Source: Setophaga petechia
Lineage: Eukaryota > Chordata > Aves > Passeriformes > Parulidae
DNA length: 64,000 bases
Assembly (NCBI GenBank): GCA_024362935.1
Contig: JANCRA010000060.1
Span: 622,501 to 686,500, forward strand
Direction of reading: 5' to 3'
Position 1 is the stretch's first letter. The number at the start of each line of letters is the position of its first letter. Under the pieces are notes generated by a model that saw nothing but the letters and a program-made list of their open reading frames with translations, ran no database searches and was not told where the DNA came from. This document shows positions 46,675-60,330 of the stretch, in pieces. The translations under genes were made by a program, and so were the position numbers.

Positions 46675-49600
46675 TAAGCAGCTTGCAAAGTGATAGAAAA
46701 CAGTACTTTTCCACTCTCTTTCCTTTCCCTTCCCATTAATACTTGAATGTAAGGCGTCTTAGCCAATTTTCTTTTTCTTGTTCCAAAACGCTCTGCAGCC
46801 CTCTGTGCAACTTCTAGAACACAATAGGAGATGTTTAGTGAGCAGGAAGGTTTTCTCCTTGCGAGACATAGTGAAAAAGCTATTTGCTTAGATGTAGGTG
46901 ACAAGAAACTCTTACTGCAGTGCACTGAAAAGCTAACTGCTACACAGCACTGGGATTGTGTTAGCAGCTTGCAAAGTGCTAGAAAACAGTACTTTCCCAC
47001 TCTCTTCCCTTTCCCTTCACATTAATACTTGAAAGGAAGGCGTCTTAGACAACTTTCTTTTTCTTGTTACAGAACACTCTGCAGCCCTCTGTGCAACTGC
47101 TAGAACGCGATAGGAGATACTTAATGAGCAGGAAGGTTTTCTCCTTGTGAGACATAGTGAAAAAGCTATTTGCTTAGATGTAGGTGACAAGAAACACTTA
47201 CTACAGTGCACTGACAAGCTAATTGCTACACAGCACTGGGCTTGTGTAAGCAGCTTGCAAAGTGATAGAAAACACTACTTTCACACTCTCTTGCCTTTCC
47301 CTTCACATTAATACTTGAAAGGAAGGCGTCTTATACAACTTTCTTTTACTTGTTGCAAAACACTCTGCAGCCCTCTGTGCAATTTCTACAACACGATGGA
47401 AGTTGTTTAGTGAGCAGCAACGTTTTCTCCTTGCGAGACATAGTGAAAAAGCTATTTGCTTAGATGTAGGTGACAAGAAACAATTACTGCAGTGCACTGA
47501 AAAGCTAATTGCTACACAGCACTGGGATTGTGTTAGCAGCTTGCAAAGTGATAGAAAACAGAACCTTTCCCATACTCTTGCCTTTATATTCACATTAATA
47601 CTTGAAAGGAAGGCGTCTTAGACAACTTTCTTTTTCTTGTTACAAAACATTCTGCAGCCCTCTGTGCAACTTCTAGAACACGATAGGAGATATTTAGTGA
47701 TCAGGAACGTTTTCTCCTTGAGAGACATAGTGAAAAAGATATTTGCTTAGATGAAGGTGACAAGAAACACTTACTGCAGTGCACTGACCAGCTAATTGCT
47801 ACACAGCACTGGGATTGTGTTAGCAGCCTGCAAAGTGCTAGAAAACAGTACTTTCCCACTCTCTTGCCTTTCCCTTCACATTAATACTTGAAAGGAAGGC
47901 GTCTTATACAACTTTCTTTTACTTGTTGCAAAACACACTGCAGCCCTCTGTGCAACTTCTACAACACGATGGAAGTTGTTTAGTGAGCAGCAACGTTTTC
48001 CCCTTTCGAGACAAAGTGAAAAAGCTATTTGCTCAGATGTAGGTATCAAGAAACACTTACTGCCGTGCACAGAGAAGCTAATTGCTACACAGCACTGGGA
48101 TTGTGTTAGCAGCTTGCAAAGTTGTAGAAAACAGTACTTTCCCACTCTCTTGCCTTTCCCTTCACATTAATACTTGAAAGGAAGGCGTCTTATACAACTT
48201 TCTTTTACTTGTTGCAAAACACACTGCAGCCCTCTGTGCAACTTCTAGAACACGATGGAAGTTGTTTAGTGAGCAGCAACGTTTTCTCCTTGCGAGACAT
48301 CGTGAAAAAGCTATTTGCTTAGATGTAGGTGACAAGAAACACTTACTGCAGTGCACTGAAAAGCTTACTGCTACACAGCACTGGGATTGTGTTAGCAGCC
48401 TGCAAAGTGCTAGAAAACAGTACTTTCCCACTCTCTTGCCTTTCCCTTCACATTAATACTTGAAAGGAAGGCGTCTTAGACAACTTTCTTTTTCTTGTTG
48501 CAAAACACTCTGCAGCCCTCTGTGCAACTTCTAGAACACCATAGGAGCTGTTTAGTGAGCAGGAACGTTTTCTCCTTGGAGACATAGGGAAAAAGCTATT
48601 TGCTTAGATGTAGGTGACAAGAAACATTTACTGCAGTGCACTGACAAGCTAATTGCTACACAGCACTGGGATTGCGTAAGCAGCTTGCAAAAGGATAGAA
48701 AACAGTACCTTTCCACTCTCTTGCCTTTCCATTCATATTAATACTTGAAAGGAAGGCGTCTTAGACAACTTTCTTTTTCTTGTTGTAAAACACTCTGCAG
48801 CCCTCTGTGCAACCTCTCCAATACCATGGAAATTGTTTAATCAGCAGGAACGTTTTCTCCTTGCGAGACATAGTGAAAAAGCTATTTGCTTAGATGTAGG
48901 TGACAAGAAACATTTACTGCAGTGCACTGACAACCTAATTGCTACACAGCACTGGGATTGTGTAAGCAGCTTGCAAAAGGATAGAAAACAGTACCTTTCC
49001 ACTCTCTTGCCTTTCCCTTCACATTAATACTGGAAAGGAAGGCGTCTTAGACAACTTTCTTTTTCTTGTGTCAAAAAACTCTGCAGCCCTCTCTGAACAT
49101 CTACAACACGATGGAAGTTGTTTAGTGAGCAGGAAGGTTTTCTCCTTGCGAGACATAGTGAAAAAGCTTTTAGCTTAGATGTAGGTGACAAGAAACACTT
49201 ACTGCAGTGCACAGAGAAGCTAATTGCTACACAGCACTGGGATTGCGTAAGCAGCTTGCAAAGTGATAGAAAACAGTACTTTTCCACTCTCTTTCCTTTC
49301 CCTTCCCATTAATACTTGAATGTAAGGCGTCTTAGCCAATTTTCTTTTTCTTGTTCCAAAACGCTCTGCAGCCCTCTGTGCAACTTCTAGAACACAATAG
49401 GAGATGTTTAGTGAGCAGGAAGGTTTTCTCCTTGCGAGACATAGTGAAAAAGCTATTTGCTTAGATGTAGGTGACAAGAAACTCTTACTGCAGTGCACTG
49501 AAAAGCTAACTGCTACACAGCACTGGGATTGTGTTAGCAGCTTGCAAAGTGCTAGAAAACAGTACTTTCCCACTCTCTTCCCTTTCCCTTCACATTAATA

Positions 49601-51786
49601 CTTGAAAGGAAGGCGTCTTAGACAACTTTCTTTTTCTTGTTACAGAACACTCTGCAGCCCTCTGTGCAACTGCTAGAACGCGATAGGAGATACTTAATGA
49701 GCAGGAAGGTTTTCTCCTTGTGAGACATAGTGAAAAAGCTATTTGCTTAGATGTAGGTGACAAGAAACACTTACTACAGTGCACTGACAAGCTAATTGCT
49801 ACACAGCACTGGGCTTGTGTAAGCAGCTTGCAAAGTGATAGAAAACACTACTTTCACACTCTCTTGCCTTTCCCTTCACATTAATACTTGAAAGGAAGGC
49901 GTCTTATACAACTTTCTTTTACTTGTTGCAAAACACTCTGCAGCCCTCTGTGCAATTTCTACAACACGATGGAAGTTGTTTAGTGAGCAGCAACGTTTTC
50001 TCCTTGCGAGACATAGTGAAAAAGCTATTTGCTTAGATGTAGGTGACAAGAAACAATTACTGCAGTGCACTGAAAAGCTAATTGCTACACAGCACTGGGA
50101 TTGTGTTAGCAGCTTGCAAAGTGATAGAAAACAGAACCTTTCCCATACTCTTGCCTTTATATTCACATTAATACTTGAAAGGAAGGCGTCTTAGACAACT
50201 TTCTTTTTCTTGTTACAAAACATTCTGCAGCCCTCTGTGCAACTTCTAGAACACGATAGGAGATATTTAGTGATCAGGAATGTTTTCTCCTTGAGAGACA
50301 TAGTGAAAAAGATATTTGCTTAGATGAAGGTGACAAGAAACACTTACTGCAGTGCACTGACCAGCTAATTGCTACACAGCACTGGGATTGTGTTAGCAGC
50401 CTGCAAAGTGCTAGAAAACAGTACTTTCCCACTCTCTTGCCTTTCCCTTCACATTAATACTTGAAAGGAAGGCGTCTTATACAACTTTCTTTTACTTGTT
50501 GCAAAACACACTGCAGCCCTCTGTGCAACTTCTACAACACGATGGAAGTTGTTTAGTGAGCAGCAACGTTTTCCCCTTTCGAGACAAAGTGAAAAAGCTA
50601 TTTGCTCAGATGTAGGTATCAAGAAACACTTACTGCCGTGCACAGAGAAGCTAATTGCTACACAGCACTGGGATTGTGTTAGCAGCTTGCAAAGTTGTAG
50701 AAAACAGTACTTTCCCACTCTCTTGCCTTTCCCTTCACATTAATACTTGAAAGGAAGGCGTCTTATACAACTTTCTTTTACTTGTTGCAAAACACACTGC
50801 AGCCCTCTGTGCAACTTCTAGAACACGATGGAAGTTGTTTAGTGAGCAGCAACGTTTTCTCCTTGCGAGACATCGTGAAAAAGCTATTTGCTTAGATGTA
50901 GGTGACAAGAAACACTTACTGCAGTGCACTGAAAAGCTTACTGCTACACAGCACTGGGATTGTGTTAGCAGCCTGCAAAGTGCTAGAAAACAGTACTTTC
51001 CCACTCTCTTGCCTTTCCCTTCACATTAATACTTGAAAGGAAGGCGTCTTAGACAACTTTCTTTTTCTTGTTGCAAAACACTCTGCAGCCCTCTGTGCAA
51101 CTTCTAGAACACCATAGGAGCTGTTTAGTGAGCAGGAACGTTTTCTCCTTGGAGACATAGGGAAAAAGCTATTTGCTTAGATGTAGGTGACAAGAAACAT
51201 TTACTGCAGTGCACTGACAAGCTAATTGCTACACAGCACTGGGATTGCGTAAGCAGCTTGCAAAAGGATAGAAAACAGTACCTTTCCACTCTCTTGCCTT
51301 TCCATTCATATTAATACTTGAAAGGAAGGCGTCTTAGACAACTTTCTTTTTCTTGTTGTAAAACACTCTGCAGCCCTCTGTGCAACCTCTCCAATACCAT
51401 GGAAATTGTTTAATCAGCAGGAACGTTTTCTCCTTGCGAGACATAGTGAAAAAGCTATTTGCTTAGATGTAGGTGACAAGAAACATTTACTGCAGTGCAC
51501 TGACAACCTAATTGCTACACAGCACTGGGATTGTGTAAGCAGCTTGCAAAAGGATAGAAAACAGTACCTTTCCACTCTCTTGCCTTTCCCTTCACATTAA
51601 TACTGGAAAGGAAGGCGTCTTAGACAACTTTCTTTTTCTTGTGTCAAAAAACTCTGCAGCCCTCTCTGAACATCTACAACACGATGGAAGTTGTTTAGTG
51701 AGCAGGAAGGTTTTCTCCTTGCGAGACATAGTGAAAAAGCTTTTAGCTTAGATGTAGGTGACAAGAAACACTTACTGCAGTGCACT
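46675..51786. repeat. Tandem duplication of nine monomers (2 x 2573 bp)
   Basis: The sequence from about 46675 recurs at +2573 from about 49248 with almost no differences that I can see. 2573 is nine monomers minus one base. The inferred exchange point lies within one monomer. In the monomer at 49024-49310 the left part matches the monomer at 51597, while its right part matches the monomer at about 46675. Confidence 0.8.
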
Positions 51787-52758
51787 GAACAGCTAACTGC
51801 TACACAGCACTGGGATTGTGTTAGCAGCTTGCAAAGTGCTAGAAAACAGTATTTTCCCACTCTCTTGCCTTTCCCTTCACATTAATACTTGAAAGGAAGG
51901 CGTCTTAGACAACTTTCTTTTACATTTTGCAAAACACACTGCAGCCCTCTCTGCAACTTCTACAACAAGATGGAAGTTGTTTAGTGAGCAGCAACGTTTT
52001 CCCCTTGCGAGACAAAGTGAAAAAGCTATTTGCTCAGATGTAGGTATCAAGAAACACTTACTGCCGTGCACTGACAAGCTAATTGCTACACAGCACTGCG
52101 ATTGTGTTAGCAGCTTGTAAAGTGCTAGAAAACAGTACTTTCCCACTCTCTTGCCTTTCCCTACACATTAATACTTGAAAGGAAGGCGTCTTGGACAACT
52201 TTCTTTTACATTTTGCAAAACACAATGCAGCCCTCTGTGCAACTTCTACAACACGATGGAAGTTGTTTAGTGAGCAGCAGCGTTTTCTCCTTGCGAGACA
52301 AAGTGAAAAAGCTATTTGCTCAGATGTAGGTATCAAGAAACAGTGCCGTGCACTGACAAGCTAATTGCTACACAGAACTGGGATTTCGTTAGCAGCTTGC
52401 AAAGTGCTAGAAAACAGTACTTTCCCACTCTCTTGCCTTTCCCTTCACATTAATACTTGAAAGGAAGGCATCTTAGACAACTTTCTTTTTCTTGTTACAG
52501 AACACACTGCAGCCCTCTGTGCAACTTCTAGAACACGATAGGAGATGTTTAGTGAGCAAGAAGGTTTTCTCCTTGCGAGACATAGTGAAAAAGCTATTTG
52601 CTTAGATGTAGGTGACAAGAAACACTTACTGAAGTGCAGTGACAAGTTACTTGGGACACAGCACTGGGATTGTGTTAGCAGCCTGCAAAGTGCTAGAAAA
52701 CAGTACTTTCCCACTCTCTTGCCTTTCCCTTCACATTAATACTTGAAAGGAAGGCGTC

Positions 52759-55700
52759 TTAGACAACTTTCTTTTTCTTGCTGCAAAACAGTCTGCAGCC
52801 CTCTGTGCAACCTGTACAGCACGATGGAAGTTGTTTAATGAGCAGGAAGGTTTTCTCCTTGCGAGACATCGTGAAAAAGCTTTTTGCTTAGATGTAGGTT
52901 ACCACAGGCAGTTACTGCAGTGCACTGAAAGGCTAATAGATGCACAACACTGGGATTGTGTGCCCAGCTTGCAAAGTGATAGAAAACAGTACCTTTCCAC
53001 TCTTCCTGCCTTTTCCATGCACATTACTATTCGAATGGAAAGAATTTTAGACAACTTTCTTTGGCTTCTTGCAAAACACTCTGCACACCTGCCTGCAATC
53101 TCTAGAAGTCGATGGGAGATATTTTCTGAACTGGCTCAGTTTCTCTTTGCAAGACATGGGGAAAAAGCAATTTGCTTAGATATAGGTGAAAAGAGGCACC
53201 TACTATAGTGCACTGCAAGCTAATTGCTGCACAACACGCAGATTGTGTAAGCAGGTTGCAAACTGATAGAAAACAGTACCTCTCCCTTCTCCTGCCTTTT
53301 CTATTTGAATGCAAGGCGTTTTAGACAACTTTCTTTTGCTTCTTGCAAAACACTCTGCACACCTGCCTGCAATCTCTAGAACTCGATGGGAGATGTTTTC
53401 TGAACTGGCTCAGTTTCTCCTTGCGAGACATGGGGAAAAAGCAATTTGCTTAGATGCAGGTGAAAAGAGGCACCTACTACAGTGCACTGAAAAACTAATT
53501 GCTGCACAACTCTGGGATTGTGTAAGCAGCTTACAAACAGATAGAAAACAGCACCTTTCCACTCTCCTGCCTTTTCCATTGGCATTACTATTCGAATGGC
53601 AGCAGTTTTGGACAACTTTCTTTTGCTTCTTGCAAAACACTCTGCACACCTCCGTGCAACTTCTAGAAAAAATGAGAGTTGTTTTCTGAACTGGTACAGT
53701 TTCTCCTGAAGAGATATAATGCAAACGCTATTGGCTTAGATGTAGTAACAATAGGCAATTATTACAGTGCACTGCAAAGTCAATCGTAGTATAACACTGG
53801 GATTGTGTGTCCAGCTTGCAAACTGGTAGAAAACAGTACCTATCCGCTCTCCTGCATTTTCCCTTTCCAGGAACATTCGAATTGATGGCTTTTTTGGACA
53901 AGTTACTTTTTCTTGTTGCAAAACCCTCTGCAGACCTGCCTGCAACCTCTAGAGCACGATGGGAGGTTTTTTGTGAACAGACACAGTTTCTCCTGGCGAG
54001 ACATAATGAAAAAGCTTTTTGCTAAGGTGTAGCCGGCAGGAGACGCTAAAGACCAGGAGACGGAGCACTGTGCCTTTAAGCGCCGCTTCCGGGTGTCTGT
54101 CGGCCGTAGCTGTTCTCCGGAGCACGCCGCGATCTGCGTAACGACACCAGATTCTTCGCGCCAAGAAGCGTCTTCTCCTTCTCCGGAAAACAGAGACTGC
54201 GGCAGCTTCTGAACGGCGAACTACGAAGCGGCACAAAACTGGGATTGGGTAAGCAGCTTTCAAAGTGATAAAAAACAGTACTTTCCCACTCTCTTGCCTT
54301 TCCCTTCACAATAATACTTGAAAGGAAGGCGTCTTAGACAAGTTTCTTTTTCTTCTTACAGAACACACTGCAGCCCTCTGTGCAACTTCTAGAACACGAT
54401 AGGAGATGTTTAGTGAGCAAGAAGGTTTTCTCCTTGCGAGACATAGTGAAAAAGCTATTTGCTTAGATGTAGGTGACAAGAAACACTTACTGCAGTGCAC
54501 TGAAAATGTAACTGCTACACAGCACTGCGATTGTGTTAGCAGCTTGCAAAGTGCTAGAAAACAGTACTTTCCCACTCTCTTGCCTTTCCCTTCACATTAA
54601 TACTTGAAAGGAAGGCATCTTAGACAACTTTCTTTTTCTTGTGTCAAAAAACTCTGCAGCCCTCTCTGCAACATCTACAACACGATGGAAGTTGTTTAGT
54701 GAGCAGGAAGGTTTTCTCCTTGCGAGACATAGTGAAAAAGCTATTTGCTTAGATGTAGGTGACAAGAAACACTTACTGCAGTGCACTGAAAAGCTTACTG
54801 CTACACAGCACTGCGATTGTGTTAGCAGCCTGCAAAGTGCTAGGAAACAGTACTTTCCCACTCTCTTGCCTTTCCCTTCACATTAATACTTGAAAGGAAG
54901 GCGTCTTAGACAACTTTCTTTTTCTTGTTGCAAAACACACTGCAGCCCTCTGTGCAACTTCTAGAACACGATAGGAGACGTTTAGTGAGCAGGAAGGTTT
55001 TCTCCTTGTGAGACATAGTGAAAAAGTTCTTTCCTTAGATGTAGGTAACAAGAAACACTTACTGCAGTGCACTGAAAAGCTAATTGCTACACAGCACTGG
55101 AATTGTGTTAGCAGCTTGCAAAGTTGTAGAAAACAGTACTTTCCCACTCTCTTGTCTTTCCCTTCACATTAATACTTGAAAGGAAGGCGTCTTAGACAAC
55201 TTTCTTTTTCTTGTTACAGAGCACTCTGCAGCCCTCTGTGCATTTTCTAGAACACGATAGGAGATAATTAATGAGCAGGAAGGTTTTCTGCTTGCGAGAC
55301 ATAGTGAAAAAGCTATTTGCGAAATGTAGGTGACAAGAAAAAATTACTGCAGTGCACTGACAAGCTAATTGCTACACAGCACTGGGATTGTATTAGCAGC
55401 TTGCAAAGTGCTAGAAAACAGTACTTTCCCACACTCTTGCCTTTCCCTTCACATTAATACTTGAAAGGAAGGCGTCTTAGACAACTTTCTTTTTCTTGTG
55501 TCAAAAAACTCTGCAGCCCTCTGTGCAACTTCTGGAACACCCTAGGAGATGTTTAGTTATCAGGAACGTTTTCTCCTTGTGAGACATAGTGAAAAAGCTA
55601 TTTGCTTAGATGTAGTTGACAAGAAACACTTACTACAGTGCACTGACAAGCTAATTGCTACACAGCACTGGGATTGTGTTAGCAGCTTGCAAAGTGATAG

Positions 55701-58700
55701 AAAACAGTACTTTCCCACTCTCTTGCCTTTCCATTCACATTAATACTTGAAAGGAAGGCGTCTTAGACAACTTTCTTTTTCTTGTTGTAAAACACTCTGC
55801 AGCCTTTGTGCTACTTCTAGAACACGATGGATGTTGTTTAGTGAGCAGGAAGGTTTTCTCTTTGTGAGACATAGTGAAAAAGCTATTTGCTTAGATGTAG
55901 GTGACAAGAAACACTTACTGCAGAGCACTGAAAAGCAAATTGCTACACAGCACTGGGATTGTGTAAGCAGCTTACAAAGTGCTAGAAAACTGTACTTTCC
56001 CACTCCCTTGCCTTTCCCTTCACATTAATACTTGAAAGGAAGGCGTCTTAGACAACTTTCTTTTTCTTGTTGCAAAACATTCTGCAGCCCTCTGTGCAAC
56101 TTCTAGAACGCGATAGGAGATGTTTAATGAGCAGGAACGTTTTCTCCTTGTGAGACATAGTGAAAAAGCTATTTGCTTAGATGTAGGTGACAAGAAACAT
56201 TTACTGCAGTGCACTGACAAGCTAATTGCTACACAGCACTGGGATTGTGTAAGCACCTTGCAAAGTGATAGACGACAGTAGTTTTCCACTCTCTTGCGTT
56301 TATATTTACATTAATACTTGAAAGGAAGACGTGTTAGACAACTTTCTTTTTCTTGTTGCAAAACACTCTGCAGCCCTCTGTGCAACTTCTAGAACACCAT
56401 AGGAGATGTTTAGTGAGCAGGAACGTTTTCTCCTTGGAGACATAGGGAAAAAGCTATTTGCTTAGATGTAGGTGACAAGAAACATTTACTGCAGTGCACT
56501 GACAAGCTAATTGCTACACAGCACTGGGATTGCGTAAGCAGCTTGCAAAAGGATAGAAAACAGTACCTTTCCACTCTCTTGCCTTTCCATTCACATTAAT
56601 ACTTGAAAGGAAGGCGTCTTAGACAACTTTCTTTTTCTTGTTGTAAAACACTCTGCAGCCCTCTGTGCAACCTCTCCAATACCATGGAAATTGTTTAAAC
56701 AGCAGGAACGTTTTCTCCTTGCGAGACATAGTGAAAAACCTATTTGCTTAGATGTAGGTGACAAGAAACACTTACTGCAGTGCAGTGACAAGCTAATTGC
56801 TACACAGCACTGGGATTGTGTAAGCAGCTTGCAAAAGGATAGAAAACAGTACCTTTCCACTCTCTTGCCTTTCCATTCACATTAATACTTGAAAGAAGGC
56901 ATCTTAGACAACTTCCTTTTTCTTGTTGCAAAACACTCTGCAGCCCTCTGTACAACTTCTAGAACACAATAGGAGATGCTTAGTGAGCTGGAAGGTTTTA
57001 TCCTTGCGAGACATAGTGAAAAAGCTATTTCCTTAGATGTAGGTGACAAGAAACACTTACTGCAGTGCAGTGACAAGCTAATTGCTACACAGCACTGGGA
57101 TTGTGTACTAGCTTTAAAAGAAATAGAAAACAGTACCTTTCCACTCTCTTGCCTTTTCCCTTCACATTAATACTTGAAAGGAAGGCGTCTTAGACAACTT
57201 TCTTTTTCTTGCTGCAAAACACACTGCAGCCCTCTCTGCAACATCTACAACACGATGGAAGTTGTTTAATGAGCAGGAACGTTTTCTCCTTGCGAGACAT
57301 AGTGAAAAAGCTATTTGCTTAGATGTAGGTGACAAAAAACACTTACTGCAGTGCACTGAGAAGCTAATTGCTACTCAGCACTGGGATTGTGTAAGCAGCT
57401 TGCAAAGTGATAGAAAACAGTACCTTTCCACTCTCTTGCCTTTCCATTCACATTAATACTTGAAAGGAAGGCATCTAAGACAACTTTCTTTTTCTTGTTG
57501 CAAAATACACTGCAGCCCTCTTTGCAACTTCTAGAACACGATAGGAGATGTTTAGTCAGCAGGAACGTTTTCTCCTTGTGAGACATAGTGAAAAAGCTAT
57601 TTGCTTAGATGTAGGTGTCAAAAAACCCTTACTGCAGTACACTGACAAGCTAATTGCTACACAGCACTGGGCTTGTGTAAGCACCTTGCAAAGTGATAGA
57701 AAACAGTACTTTTCCACTCTCTTTCCTTTCCCTTCCCATTAATACTTGAATGTAAGGCGTCTTAGCCAATTTTCTTTTTCTTGTTCCAAAACGCTCTGCA
57801 GCCCTCTGTGCAACTTCTGGAACACAATAGGAGATGTTTAGTGAGCAGGAAGGTTTTCTCCTTGCGAGACATAGTGAAAAAGCTATTTGCTTAGATGTAG
57901 TTGACAAGAAACTCTTACTGCAGTGCACTGAAAAGCTAACTGCTACACAGCACTGGGATTGTGTTAGCAGCTTGCAAAGTGCTAGAAAACAGTACTTTCC
58001 CACTCTCTTCCCTTTCCCTTCACATTAATACTTGAAAGGAAGGCGTCTTAGACAACTTTCTTTTTCTTGTTACAAAACATTCTGCAGCCCTCTGTGCAAC
58101 TTCTAGAACACGATAGGAGATATTTAGTGATCAGGAACGTTTTCTCCTTGAGAGACATAGTGAAAAAGATATTTGCTTAGATGAAGGTGACAAGAAACAC
58201 TTACTGCAGTGCACTGACCAGCTAATTGCTACACAGCACTGGGATTGTCTTAGCAGCCTGCAAAGTGCTAGAAAACAGTACTTTCCCACTCTCTTGCCTT
58301 TCCCTTCACATTAATACTTGAAAGGAAGGCGTCTTATACAACTTTCTTTTACTTGTTGCAAAACACACTGCAGCCCTCTGTGCAACTTCTACAACACGAT
58401 GGAAGTTGTTTAGTGAGCAGCAACGTTTTCCCCTTTCGAGACAAAGTGAAAAAGCTATTTGCTCAGATGTAGGTATCAAGAAACACTTACTGCCGTGCAC
58501 AGAGAAGCTAATTGCTACACAGCACTGGGATTGTGTTAGCAGCTTGCAAAGTTGTAGAAAACAGTACTTTCCCACTCTCTTGCCTTTCCCTTCACATTAA
58601 TACTTGAAAGGAAGGCGTCTTATACAACTTTCTTTTACTTGTTGCAAAACACACTGCAGCCCTCTGTGCAACTTCTAGAACACGATGGAAGTTGTTTAGT

Positions 58701-60330
58701 GAGCAGCAACGTTTTCTCCTTGCGAGACATCGTGAAAAAGCTATTTGCTTAGATGTAGGTGACAAGAAACACTTACTGCAGTGCACTGAAAAGCTTACTG
58801 CTACACAGCACTGGGATTGTGTTAGCAGCCTGCAAAGTGCTAGAAAACAGTACTTTCCCACTCTCTTGCCTTTCCCTTCACATTAATACTTGAAAGGAAG
58901 GCGTCTTAGACAACTTTCTTTTTTTTGTTACAAAACACTCTGCAGCCCTCTGTGCAACTTCTAGAACACCATAGGAGATGTTTAGTGAGCAGGAACGTTT
59001 TCTCCTTGGAGACATAGGGAAAAAGCTATTTGCTTAGATGTAGGTGACAAGAAACATTTACTGCAGTGCACTGACAAGCTAATTGCTACACAGCACTGGG
59101 ATTGCGTAAGCAGCTTGCAAAAGGATAGAAAACAGTACCTTTCCACTCTCTTGCCTTTCCATTCATATTAATACTTGAAAGGAAGGCGTCTTAGACAACT
59201 TTCTTTTTCTTGTTGTAAAACACTCTGCAGCCCTCTGTGCAACCTCTCCAATACCATGGAAATTGTTTAATCAGCAGGAACGTTTTCTCCTTGCGAGACA
59301 TAGTGAAAAAGCTATTTGCTTAGATGTAGGTGACAAGAAACATTTACTGCAGTGCACTGACAAGCTAATTGCTACACAGCACTGGGATTGTGTAAGCAGC
59401 TTGCAAAAGGATAGAAAACAGTACCTTTCCACTCTCTTGCCTTTCCCTTCACATTAATACTTGAAAGGAAGGCGTCTTAGACAACTTTCTTTTACATTTT
59501 GCAAAACACACTGCAGCCCTCTCTGCAACTTCTACAACAAGATGGAAGTTGTTTAGTGAGCAGCAACGTTTTCCCCTTGCGAGACAAAGTGAAAAAGCTA
59601 TTTGCTCAGATGTAGGTATCAAGAAACACTTACTGCCGTGCACTGACAAGCTAATTGCTACACAGCACTGCGATTGTGTTAGCAGCTTGTAAAGTGCTAG
59701 AAAACAGTACTTTCCCACTCTCTTGCCTTTCCCTACACATTAATACTTGAAAGGAAGGCGTCTTGGACAACTTTCTTTTACATTTTGCAAAACACAATGC
59801 AGCCCTCTGTGCAACTTCTACAACACGATGGAAGTTGTTTAGTGAGCAGGAACGTTTTCTCCTTGCGAGACAAAGTGAAAAAGCTATTTGCTCAGATGTA
59901 GGTATCAAGAAACAGTGCCGTGCACTGACAAGCTAATTGCTACACAGAACTGGGATTTCGTTAGCAGCTTGCAAAGTGCTAGAAAACAGTACTTTCCCAC
60001 TCTCTTGCCTTTCCCTTCACATTAATACTTGAAAGGAAGGCATCTTAGACAACTTTCTTTTTCTTGTTACAGAACACACTGCAGCCCTCTGTGCAACTTC
60101 TAGAACACGATAGGAGATGTTTAGTGAGCAAGAAGGTTTTCTCCTTGCGAGACATAGTGAAAAAGCTATTTGCTTAGATGTAGGTGACAAGAAACACTTA
60201 CTGAAGTGCAGTGACAAGTTACTTGGGACACAGCACTGGGATTGTGTTAGCAGCCTGCAAAGTGCTAGAAAACAGTACTTTCCCACTCTCTTGCCTTTCC
60301 CTTCACATTAATACTTGAAAGGAAGGCGTC
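52759..60330. repeat. Higher-order unit 7, 7572 bp
   Basis: The anchor block is 52759-54333, followed by about 21 ordinary monomers. The stretch 51877-59448 is followed immediately by its own copy starting at 59449 (offset 7572), so this is a tandem super-repeat. One anchor monomer here has cag changed to tag at about 53205, which only shortens a chance reading frame. Confidence 0.88.
54033..54230. other. CpG-dense cassette, copy 8
   Basis: Same as copy 7 by eye (offset 12432). Donor-like site at 54248/54249. Confidence 0.85.

Larger units (their letters stand above)
40327..52758. repeat. Higher-order unit 6, 12432 bp
   Basis: The anchor block is 40327-41901, followed by about 38 ordinary monomers that include a recent 2573-bp tandem duplication. 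The unit is collinear with the next one at offset 12432 until about 43000. The offset then falls to 12145, 11003 and 10430 as monomers are missing from the next unit, so the two units differ mainly by deletion or duplication of whole monomers. Confidence 0.88.
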